From Flavobacterium pokkalii (GTDB taxonomy: Bacteria; Bacteroidota; Bacteroidia; Flavobacteriales; Flavobacteriaceae): a stretch of 64,000 nt of DNA. Shown one piece after another: positions 17,766 through 25,381 of this stretch. Each line of letters opens with the position of its first letter. Within the stretch, counting starts at the first letter, position 1. The stretch covers positions 1 to 64,000 of the forward strand of contig NZ_NASZ01000024.1 in NCBI RefSeq assembly GCF_014596575.1, given 5' to 3'. The notes beneath the pieces were generated by a model that made no database searches, had not been told where the DNA came from, and saw only the letters and a list, made by a program, of their open reading frames with translations. A program made the position numbers and the translations under genes.

Positions 17766-19241
17766 ATGAAAAATTATAAATATATCATCAAATTATCACT
17801 TTTTGCTTTGTTAGCAGTAACAGTTTTAAATTCATGTAATGATGATGAATTTTTAGACAGAAAGCCATTAGGAACTGCAACAGAAGGTGATTTAACAGCA
17901 GGAGGATACGAAGAAAAAGCATTTGGTTTATATGGAAAAATCAGAACTCAGGAAGGAGTAACTAATTGGGACAGATATTGGTTTCAAAGTATTCGTTCTG
18001 ATGACGCTCAAAAAGGAAGTACAGCAACGGATGCTGCAACCAGAGGGAATGTTATGGATAAGTTTCAATATTCTCCGGCAGAGTTTGCTGCTTATTGGGA
18101 CGGACATTATAGTTTGATTTTTGCCTGTAACGATTTAATTGTAGATATTGATGAATCTGGTTTAACAGATGAGGGAACGATGATTAATAAAGCTGAAGCT
18201 ATGGCAATCAGAGGATTTGCCTTTTTTGATTTGCGCAGAGATTATGGTGAAGTACCAATTATTTTAAAGAAAATTGTTGTTCCAAGTGATGGTATTAAGG
18301 CCAAATCGACTGTTGCAGAAGTTGATGCTCAAATTATTAGTGATTTAGAATTTGCTGCTTCCAAGTTACCGGATAGTTGGCCAGCTTATCCGGGGAGAGC
18401 CACCAAAGGCTTTGCGAATGCTCTATTGGCAAAATTATATTTATATCAGGGTAATTGGACTAAATCTTTAGAAAAAAGTGAATTAGTTATTAATTCTGAA
18501 CAATATGTATTGGATAACTCCTATGTTACCTTATTTTCTGAAACGGGTGATAATTCAAAAGAATCCATTTTTGAAGTACAATTTGTAAGAATTGCAGGGG
18601 TTAATTATTCTAACAATTATTGGGAATCTCAAGGGGTACGTGGCTCAAGTACCTGGGATTTAGGTTGGGGATTTAATGTTCCAACTCAAAATTTAGTGGA
18701 TGCTTATGAAGCTGGTGATCCTCGAAAAGAAGCTACAATCCTTTTTTCTGGGCAAAATGATGGTTTTGGTTTAACTGTTCCGAACAGTCCACCATTAGAT
18801 CAACCCTATTGGAACAAAAAAGCTTATACAACTCCTAGTATCAGACAGAGTTACGGAGAAAATAAAAATCATTGGAAAAATATTAAAATTTTAAGATATG
18901 CCGATGTAATATTAATGGCTGCTGAAGCGGCAAATGAATCAGGAAACGCAACCAAAGCATCCGATTATTTAGAAATGATTAGAGCCAGGGCAAGAGGTAC
19001 AAGTGCTGTTTTACCTAAAGTAACAGATTTGAGCCAGACGGGTTTAAGAACAGCTATAAAGCACGAAAGAAGAATTGAACTTGCCATGGAAAATGAACGA
19101 TTTTATGATTTGGTAAGATGGGGTGATGCTCCGGCAGTTTTAGGTGGTTTGGGATATCAGGCTAAAAACCAATATTATCCAATTCCGCAAACTGCTATTG
19201 ATCAATCTGGAGGGATATTAGTTCAAAATCCTAATTACTAA
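17766..19241 (+). CDS. SusD/RagB family nutrient-binding lipoprotein
   Basis: A 491-residue surface lipoprotein that forms the lid of the SusC transporter and binds incoming glycans. The lipoprotein signal peptide has a lipobox ending LNSC (Cys25), followed by the acidic stretch NDDE that favours surface export in Bacteroidota. The TPR-rich SusD fold is recognisable from RGFAFFDLRRDYGEVPII, KGFANALLAKLYLYQGNW, ILRYADVILMAAEAANESG and the C-terminal signature HERRIELAMENERFYDLVRWG. It pairs with the susC gene immediately upstream and is translated from the same transcript. Confidence 0.97.
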   Translation: MKNYKYIIKLSLFALLAVTVLNSCNDDEFLDRKPLGTATEGDLTAGGYEEKAFGLYGKIRTQEGVTNWDRYWFQSIRSDDAQKGSTATDAATRGNVMDKFQYSPAEFAAYWDGHYSLIFACNDLIVDIDESGLTDEGTMINKAEAMAIRGFAFFDLRRDYGEVPIILKKIVVPSDGIKAKSTVAEVDAQIISDLEFAASKLPDSWPAYPGRATKGFANALLAKLYLYQGNWTKSLEKSELVINSEQYVLDNSYVTLFSETGDNSKESIFEVQFVRIAGVNYSNNYWESQGVRGSSTWDLGWGFNVPTQNLVDAYEAGDPRKEATILFSGQNDGFGLTVPNSPPLDQPYWNKKAYTTPSIRQSYGENKNHWKNIKILRYADVILMAAEAANESGNATKASDYLEMIRARARGTSAVLPKVTDLSQTGLRTAIKHERRIELAMENERFYDLVRWGDAPAVLGGLGYQAKNQYYPIPQTAIDQSGGILVQNPNY

Positions 19242-19258
19242 TTTTTAAAGTTAAAATC

Positions 19259-20035
19259 ATGAATATTAATAAATCAATTATAAAGAGAAACTTTGGGATA
19301 CTGCTTATTTCATTAGCATTTATGGGATGTCAGGATATGGAAAGACCGGAATTAGGAGATTATCCAACTGACGTGGGCAATTATACGCCTCTGGATGGAG
19401 AAACCCTTTTTGCAGAGTTTAATAATACATATTATCTTAATTCTATAAACGGAGCTCCTGCTACTAAAGTTGGAAATTCCAGTTTAGGAGATCCCAAAGT
19501 AGGAGAGTACTCTTTTATGGGAGCTACAGATTCTTATATAACCTATCCGGTGAAAGGCTTGTTTGGAACTAATGAGTTAACAGTTGCATTTTGGTATAAA
19601 GTGAATGCAGCGCCTGATAGATCAGGATTAGTCGTAGTTGGAAATCCTTCAATTACGGGAGATGACGGACGAAAATATGGTTTTCGTTTGTTCAGAGAAG
19701 GAAACGGATCTTCTCAAACCATAAAATTGAATGCCGGTATTGGAACGGGTGAATCATGGAATGATGGAGGAGTATTAACTGTAGATAATAATTGGGTTTA
19801 TATTACACTTACTATTTCTGCAACCGAATCTAAAATTTATTTCAACGGCGTTCTTCAAAGAACAAGTTCATTCTCCAGTCCGTTAAATTTTACAGGATGT
19901 GTAGATTTTCTAATTGGTTCCGGTGGGCCTACTTTTTCTTATTGGGGACATAAGTCGGATAATAGTTTGTATGATGAAATAAAAGTTTTTAATAAAGTTC
20001 TTACTCAAACTGAAATAGTCAGTCTGATGAATTAA
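19259..20035 (+). CDS. LamG/concanavalin A-like surface lipoprotein, candidate glycan-binding protein
   Basis: A 258-residue lipoprotein (lipobox AFMGC, Cys23, then QDMERPE). After a short linker, residues about 80-255 form a LamG-like jelly roll: FWYKVNAAPDRSGLVVVGNP, WVYITLTISATESKIYFNGVLQ and LYDEIKVFNKVLTQTEI, the last being the usual C-terminal strand of LamG_3 domains. Non-catalytic lipoproteins directly after susD commonly act as surface glycan-binding proteins (SusE/F-like position). No catalytic residues are evident. I infer a carbohydrate-binding role from position and fold; the ligand is unproven. Confidence 0.8.
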   Translation: MNINKSIIKRNFGILLISLAFMGCQDMERPELGDYPTDVGNYTPLDGETLFAEFNNTYYLNSINGAPATKVGNSSLGDPKVGEYSFMGATDSYITYPVKGLFGTNELTVAFWYKVNAAPDRSGLVVVGNPSITGDDGRKYGFRLFREGNGSSQTIKLNAGIGTGESWNDGGVLTVDNNWVYITLTISATESKIYFNGVLQRTSSFSSPLNFTGCVDFLIGSGGPTFSYWGHKSDNSLYDEIKVFNKVLTQTEIVSLMN

Positions 20036-20128
20036 TACTTTTTTAATAGAAAATTATATACATCTGGGTATAAATTAATATCCGGATGTATTTTTCTATC
20101 TCTTTAATTATCACATAAGTAAAAAAAA

Positions 20129-21514
20129 ATGAAAAGCAGTTTATATATAATTCTTTTTTTGAGTGTTTTTGGAGCCTGCTCTTCTTCTTCACCAGAGAAG
20201 ACGAAGAATGAGGAAACAACAACTCCAATAAATCCTGTAAATCCATTAACTGATACCGAAGCATTGGACCTAGTTCAAAAGGATGCAATTAAGTATTTTT
20301 GGGATTATGCAGATGCAAATTCTAAATTAGCCAGAGAAAGATATATCATTGGCGATCCCGGTTTTGAAGCAAATATTATTACCACTGGCGGTTCCGGATT
20401 TGGATTGATGAGTATCATTGTTGGGGTAGAAAGAGGTTTTTTACCACGAGCCGAAGCCATTTCCAGATTAGCAACAGCTTTAAATTTTCTTGAAAAAGCC
20501 GATCGTTTTTATGGTGCATGGCCACATTGGATGGACAATAAAGACGGAAAAGTAATTCCTTTTGGCACTAAAGATAATGGAGGAGATTTAGTGGAAACTT
20601 CTTTTGTTTGCCAGGCTTTGATTACCATTAGAGAGTATTTTAAAGATGGAAATGCAGCTGAAAGAGATTTAGCCGCCAAGGCTGACGAACTTTGGAGAGG
20701 AGTAGAATGGGATTGGTACACCAAAGGCGAGGATGCTCTTTACTGGCATTGGTCTCCTAATTACGGTTGGGAAATGAATTTTAAGCTGGAAGGGTATAAT
20801 GAATGTTTGATTACTTATATCATGGCAGCTTCTTCCCCTACACATCCTATTTCAGCTGATGCTTATCATAAAGGCTGGGCCAGAAGCGGTGCTATTGTAA
20901 ATGGCGGTTATCAATACGGAATCCCCGTCATTTTTAATTATAATGGAGCTACCGGAAATGTAGGACCAATGTTTTGGTCGCATTACTCTTATTTGGGGCT
21001 AGATCCAAACGGTTTGAAAGATAAATATGCAGATTATGGTGTTTTGACCCAAAATCATGCTAAAATTATGATTCAGTACAGTATTGCAAATCCACATAAC
21101 TGGAAAGATTATTCAGATAAATGTTGGGGACTGACTGCCAGTTATACCCGAAATGCCGACGGAACAACGGGCTATACTGCACATCAGCCGAATAATGACA
21201 CCGGAGTAATTTCGCCCACAGCGGCTTTGTCATCATTTCCTTTTGCACCGGTTGAAGCTATGAAATTTTTACATTATCTGTACGATGAACATAAAGCACA
21301 ATATGTTGGTATTGCAGGTCCTTATGACGCTTTTTCTCCTCAGTATAATTGGGTAACACCTCGTTATCTGGCAATTGATCAGGGAACAATTGCTCCAATG
21401 ATTGAAAATTATCGAACAGGATTGTTATGGAAATTATTTATGAATGCAATAGAAGTTAAACAAGGTTTAAGCAAGTTAGATTTTGAATCCGGTAAATACA
21501 ATTTGACCCCATAA
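20129..21514 (+). CDS. Glycoside hydrolase family 144-type endo-beta-1,2-glucanase, lipoprotein
   Basis: A 461-residue lipoprotein (lipobox VFGAC, then a serine-rich and charged linker) with a full 'glycoamylase' (PF10091) alpha/alpha-toroid. Characteristic segments are GGSGFGLMSIIVGVERGF, TSFVCQALITIREYF, WSPNYGWEMNFKLEGYNECLITYIMAAS, GPMFWSHYSYLGLDP, DTGVISPTAALSSFPFAPVEAM and AIDQGTIAPMIENYRTGLLWKLFM. The family's founding characterised enzymes, from Chitinophaga, are endo-beta-1,2-glucanases. A surface location fits initial cleavage of a polymer before SusCD import. The substrate call rests on family assignment by eye; GH162 enzymes and other toroid hydrolases are possible alternatives. 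Confidence 0.8.
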   Translation: MKSSLYIILFLSVFGACSSSSPEKTKNEETTTPINPVNPLTDTEALDLVQKDAIKYFWDYADANSKLARERYIIGDPGFEANIITTGGSGFGLMSIIVGVERGFLPRAEAISRLATALNFLEKADRFYGAWPHWMDNKDGKVIPFGTKDNGGDLVETSFVCQALITIREYFKDGNAAERDLAAKADELWRGVEWDWYTKGEDALYWHWSPNYGWEMNFKLEGYNECLITYIMAASSPTHPISADAYHKGWARSGAIVNGGYQYGIPVIFNYNGATGNVGPMFWSHYSYLGLDPNGLKDKYADYGVLTQNHAKIMIQYSIANPHNWKDYSDKCWGLTASYTRNADGTTGYTAHQPNNDTGVISPTAALSSFPFAPVEAMKFLHYLYDEHKAQYVGIAGPYDAFSPQYNWVTPRYLAIDQGTIAPMIENYRTGLLWKLFMNAIEVKQGLSKLDFESGKYNLTP

Positions 21515-21525
21515 ATATCCTTAAT

Positions 21526-22224
21526 ATGAAAAAACACAGTTATTTATTTTTTATCATTTTTACCCATTTTGCCTTTGCTCAAATTCAAACAAAAGGCACA
21601 TTTAAAACAGAAATCATTCAAAAAAAGGAATTGAATTATGCTTTATATGTACCTAAAGAAGTCAAAGAAAATAAACCGTTGATTGTTTTTCTTCACGGTT
21701 CGGGAGAAAAAGGAACTGATATTGAAAAAGTAAAAGTCCACGGGCCATTTAAATATTTAAAAAATAATTCAATTGATGCTTATGTTTTGGCGCCTCAGTG
21801 TCCGGAAAATGAATATTGGAATTCGGAGGTATTATATCATTTGATTTTAAAAATTCAAAAAGAGAATAAAATTGATTCTCATCGAATTTATTTAACTGGA
21901 CTCAGTATGGGGGCTTGGGGAGCCTGGAATTTAGCTTTTGCCCATCCTGAAATGTTTGCCGCTTTGGTGCCCATTGCAGGTTTTGTTGATCGAATTCCAA
22001 TGATTGAAAATTGTAAATTAAAAGATATTCCGATTCAGATTTTTCATGGTTTATTAGACGATGTGGTAGATGTCAATTATTCGATTTCAATTTATAAAAA
22101 GCTTCAAAAATGTAATTCTAATATTCAATTGACCATTTTTGATGATGCCAACCACGACAGTTGGACCAGAGTTTATGATGCTTCTGAGATTTACGAATGG
22201 ATGTTAAAACAAAAAATTAAATAA
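21526..22224 (+). CDS. Secreted alpha/beta-hydrolase (carboxylesterase-like)
   Basis: A 232-residue alpha/beta-hydrolase with a signal peptide (MKKHSYLFFIIFTHFAFAQ). The oxyanion motif is LHGSGEKG, the nucleophile elbow GLSMG (Ser127), the acid probably an Asp in HGLLDDVVD, and the base His in DDANHDSW. The layout resembles the feruloyl/acetyl esterase and phospholipase/carboxylesterase relatives often found in PULs. It lies 11 bp after the GH144 gene and 1 bp before the GH3 gene, so it is part of the operon. A deacylating role (for instance removal of succinyl or acetyl groups) is inference. The family also contains peptidases. Confidence 0.82.
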   Translation: MKKHSYLFFIIFTHFAFAQIQTKGTFKTEIIQKKELNYALYVPKEVKENKPLIVFLHGSGEKGTDIEKVKVHGPFKYLKNNSIDAYVLAPQCPENEYWNSEVLYHLILKIQKENKIDSHRIYLTGLSMGAWGAWNLAFAHPEMFAALVPIAGFVDRIPMIENCKLKDIPIQIFHGLLDDVVDVNYSISIYKKLQKCNSNIQLTIFDDANHDSWTRVYDASEIYEWMLKQKIK

Positions 22225-22225
22225 A

Positions 22226-24502
22226 ATGAGAAACAAAATAACATTATTCTTTTTAGTATGTTCTTTTTTCTGCTTTGGACAAAAAATTAAACCTAAAGCC
22301 GAATTTGTTAATGACTTAATGTCAAAAATGACTTTGGATGAAAAAATAGGTCAGCTTAATTTACCCACTTCAGGAGATATTACAACCGGTCAGGCAAACA
22401 GTTCTGATATTGCTAAAAATATTGCTGAAGGAAAAGTAGGCGGTTTGTTTAATATCAAATCGGTAGAGAAAATTAAGGAAGTACAGCGAATTGCCTTAGA
22501 GAAAAGCAGATTGAAAATTCCACTTCTTTTTGGAATGGATGTTATTCATGGTTACGAAACAACTTTTCCTATTCCATTGGGCTTATCGTGTACCTGGGAT
22601 ATGAAATTAATAGAAAAAAGTGCTCAAATTGCCGCTCAGGAAGCGAGTGCTGACGGTATCAACTGGACATTTTCACCTATGGTTGATATTTCCCGTGATC
22701 CGCGTTGGGGAAGAATTTCTGAAGGATCCGGAGAAGACCCTTATTTAGGAAGTCAGGTGGCTAAAGCTATGGTTAATGGCTATCAGCAAAATGATTTGTC
22801 TAAAAATAATACTCTTATGGCCTGCGTAAAACATTTTGCTCTATACGGTGCTCCGGATGGAGGTAGAGATTATAATACGGTTGATATGAGCAGAATCAAA
22901 ATGTACAATGATTATTTTCCGCCTTACAAAGCTGCTGTTGATGCTGGTGTAGGTTCGGTGATGGCATCGTTTAATGAAGTAGATGGGATTCCTGCTACTG
23001 GAAACAAATGGTTGATGACAGATGTTTTAAGAAAGCAATGGGGTTTTAAAGGTTTTGTAGTTACTGATTATACCGGAATTCCCGAAATGATCGCCCACGG
23101 AATGGGAGATTTACAAACTGTTTCTGCTTTAGCCTTGAATGCTGGAATTGAAATGGATATGGTAGGAGAAGGATTTTTAACGACGTTGAAAAAATCTTTG
23201 GCAGAAAATAAAGTGACTTTGGCACAAATTGATAATGCGGTACGACTTATTTTGGAAGCCAAATATGACTTAGGATTATTCCAGAATCCATATAAATATT
23301 GTGATGTAAAAAGAGCTAAAACGGAGGTTTACACCATGGCAAACAGAACAGAAGCCCGTAAAATTTCGGCTCAATCTCTGGTTTTATTAAAAAATATGAA
23401 TCAAATTTTACCATTAAAAAAATCAGCAACTGTGGCTATTATTGGTCCTTTGGCGGATGCCAAAGAAAATATGGCGGGAACCTGGAGTGTGGCTACTAAT
23501 ATGGATAAATCGATTTCATTAATTGCAGGAATTAAAGAAGTAGTAGGTAATAATGCAAAAGTTCTTTATGCCAAAGGAAGTAATTTAGATTATGATGCCG
23601 TTTTTGAAGAGAAAGCGACAATGTTTGGCAAAACCCTTCACAGAGATAACAGAACCCAAGAAGAATTAACTAACGAAGCGTTAAAAGTCGCTAATCAGGC
23701 CGATGTAATTATTGCTGCTTTAGGAGAATCGGCGGAGATGAGCGGGGAAAGTAGCAGTAGAACTAATCTTGAAATTCCACAGGCGCAAAAAGATTTATTA
23801 CAGGAATTACTAAAAACAGGCAAGCCGGTTGTGTTGGTTTTATTTACCGGAAGACCTTTGGTATTGGTTCAGGAAAATAAAACGGTACCGGCCATTTTAA
23901 ATGCCTGGTTTGCTGGAAGTGAAGCTGGTTATGCCATTGCGGATGTTTTATACGGAAATGAAAATCCATCGGGAAAATTAACGACTAGCTTTCCAAGAAG
24001 CGTTGGTCAGGTGCCTATTTATTACAATCAAAAAAATACAGGAAGACCTTTGATGAATAAGGAAGGCAAATTTGAAAAATTCAGGTCTAATTATATAGAT
24101 GAAAGAAATGAGCCTTTATATCCATTTGGGTATGGATTGAGCTATACTAATTTTGATTATTCAAATCTGAAAATTTCATCTGATAAAATGAATTTTGACG
24201 GAAAATTAAAAGTAAGTATTGATGTTGCTAATACAGGGAATTATGACGGAAAAGAAATAGTGCAATTGTATATTAGAGATTTAGTAGGTTCTGTAACAAG
24301 ACCGTTAAAAGAATTAAAAGGATTCCAAAAAATATTCCTTAAAAAAGGGGAGGCGAAAACAGTGAGTTTTGAGGTTTCAGTTGAAGATTTAAAATTCTAT
24401 AATTCTGATTTACAATTTGTAGCCGAACCGGGACAGTTTGAAGTTTTTGTTGGAAAAGATTCTGCTGTAGAAAATAAAGTAAGTTTCGAGTTAGTTAAAT
24501 AG
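22226..24502 (+). CDS. bglX: GH3 beta-glucosidase (BglX-like)
   Basis: A 758-residue glycoside hydrolase family 3 enzyme with signal peptide (ending CFG-Q), predicted periplasmic. The N-terminal TIM barrel contains LLFGMDVIHGYETTFPIPLGLS, WTFSPMVDISRDPRWGRISEGSGEDPYLGS, VKHFALYGAPDGGRDYN and the nucleophile Asp281 in VVTDYTGIPEM. The alpha/beta sandwich has GESAEMSGESSSRTNLEIP, and a fibronectin-like C-terminal domain follows (PLYPFGYGLSYTNFDYSN...FEVFVGKD). It would release terminal glucose from imported oligosaccharides. A GH3 enzyme from a Bacteroides beta-1,2-glucan locus prefers sophorose-type linkages, which agrees with the GH144 neighbour. The linkage preference here is inference. Confidence 0.93.
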   Translation: MRNKITLFFLVCSFFCFGQKIKPKAEFVNDLMSKMTLDEKIGQLNLPTSGDITTGQANSSDIAKNIAEGKVGGLFNIKSVEKIKEVQRIALEKSRLKIPLLFGMDVIHGYETTFPIPLGLSCTWDMKLIEKSAQIAAQEASADGINWTFSPMVDISRDPRWGRISEGSGEDPYLGSQVAKAMVNGYQQNDLSKNNTLMACVKHFALYGAPDGGRDYNTVDMSRIKMYNDYFPPYKAAVDAGVGSVMASFNEVDGIPATGNKWLMTDVLRKQWGFKGFVVTDYTGIPEMIAHGMGDLQTVSALALNAGIEMDMVGEGFLTTLKKSLAENKVTLAQIDNAVRLILEAKYDLGLFQNPYKYCDVKRAKTEVYTMANRTEARKISAQSLVLLKNMNQILPLKKSATVAIIGPLADAKENMAGTWSVATNMDKSISLIAGIKEVVGNNAKVLYAKGSNLDYDAVFEEKATMFGKTLHRDNRTQEELTNEALKVANQADVIIAALGESAEMSGESSSRTNLEIPQAQKDLLQELLKTGKPVVLVLFTGRPLVLVQENKTVPAILNAWFAGSEAGYAIADVLYGNENPSGKLTTSFPRSVGQVPIYYNQKNTGRPLMNKEGKFEKFRSNYIDERNEPLYPFGYGLSYTNFDYSNLKISSDKMNFDGKLKVSIDVANTGNYDGKEIVQLYIRDLVGSVTRPLKELKGFQKIFLKKGEAKTVSFEVSVEDLKFYNSDLQFVAEPGQFEVFVGKDSAVENKVSFELVK

Positions 24503-24520
24503 TTGGTTTATTAATTGGTT

Positions 24521-24548
24521 AAAAGCTCTTCTTTTGAAGGGCTTTTTT
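24521..24548 (+). terminator. Hairpin terminator inside the PUL, after bglX
   Basis: Stem AAAAGCTCTTC (24521-24531) pairs with GAAGGGCTTTT (24536-24546) through a four-base loop, followed by T residues. It lies 18 bp past the GH3 stop and before the phosphodiesterase gene, so it may end or attenuate the main operon. It also argues that the phosphodiesterase reading frame starts downstream of it. Confidence 0.75.
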
Positions 24549-24571
24549 CTCCCAAAGAGAGAAGTATTAGT

Positions 24572-25360
24572 ATGATGATTTTTTTGAGAAAAGCGGTTTA
24601 CAGTGTTATTCTTTTGTTGTTTTTACTTATTTCCTCCTGTGGTGTGAAAATGAATGCTGTTGTGGCGCATCGCGGAGCGTGGAAAAAAAATAATTTACCC
24701 GAAAATTCAATTGCTGCTTTAAGACGTGCCATCGATTTAAAACTCGCAGGCTCTGAATTTGATGTCTGGAGAACAGCCGATGATTCGCTGGTTATTAATC
24801 ACGATGCTCATTATAACAAATTGCTTATTGAGGAAACCAATTATGCCAGTTTAATAAAATTTAAACTGGCTAACGGAGAGCAATTACCTACTTTTAACGA
24901 ATATATCAAAGAAGGGAAAAGAAGTAATAAAAACACTCTTTTAGTATGCGAAATAAAACCTTCCACGATTAGCAAGGAAAGAGGGAAAATGACCGCTCTA
25001 AAAGTGGTTGAAACCATTAAAAAACTCAAAGCTGAAAAAATTACAGTTTACATTAGTTTTGATTATGATATTTTAAAACAAATCAGAAGTGTGGACACCA
25101 AAGCTTCTTTGCAATATTTAGAAGGAAATAAATCACCTAAAGAAGTCAAAGCTGACCAAATTAATGGCATTGATTATCATTATTCAGTTTTTAAAAAACA
25201 TCCGGAATGGATTAAAGAAGCTAAAGAAAATAATATTATTCTAAATGTCTGGACGGTAAACGATACGGTTGAGATGAATTGGATAATAGCCCATCAATTC
25301 AATTTTATTACTACTAATGAGCCGGAGTTATTAATTGAAAGGCTACAATCGGAAAAATAA
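24572..25360 (+). CDS. Glycerophosphodiester phosphodiesterase family lipoprotein
   Basis: About 262 residues from ATG 24572; the frame is open upstream, but those codons cross a terminator hairpin. The lipobox is LISSC (Cys23), so the enzyme is membrane-anchored. The GDPD catalytic core is complete: AHRGAWKKNNLPENS (HR and EN), GSEFDVW (E-x-D metal ligands), INHD (second His), KPST in the barrel, and the C-terminal WTVND...TTNEPELL. Family members hydrolyse glycerophosphodiesters to glycerol phosphate and an alcohol. In this locus it might strip phosphoglycerol from decorated glucans or act on phospholipid head groups. The first is the interesting but unproven option. Confidence 0.88.
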   Translation: MMIFLRKAVYSVILLLFLLISSCGVKMNAVVAHRGAWKKNNLPENSIAALRRAIDLKLAGSEFDVWRTADDSLVINHDAHYNKLLIEETNYASLIKFKLANGEQLPTFNEYIKEGKRSNKNTLLVCEIKPSTISKERGKMTALKVVETIKKLKAEKITVYISFDYDILKQIRSVDTKASLQYLEGNKSPKEVKADQINGIDYHYSVFKKHPEWIKEAKENNIILNVWTVNDTVEMNWIIAHQFNFITTNEPELLIERLQSEK

Positions 25361-25381
25361 TTTTTTTAAAATTATACTAAC

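Noticed and set aside
20043-20288. Minus-strand frame at the start of the GH144 gene
   Set aside because: It is the complement of a lipoprotein signal region; the plus-strand gene is much better supported.
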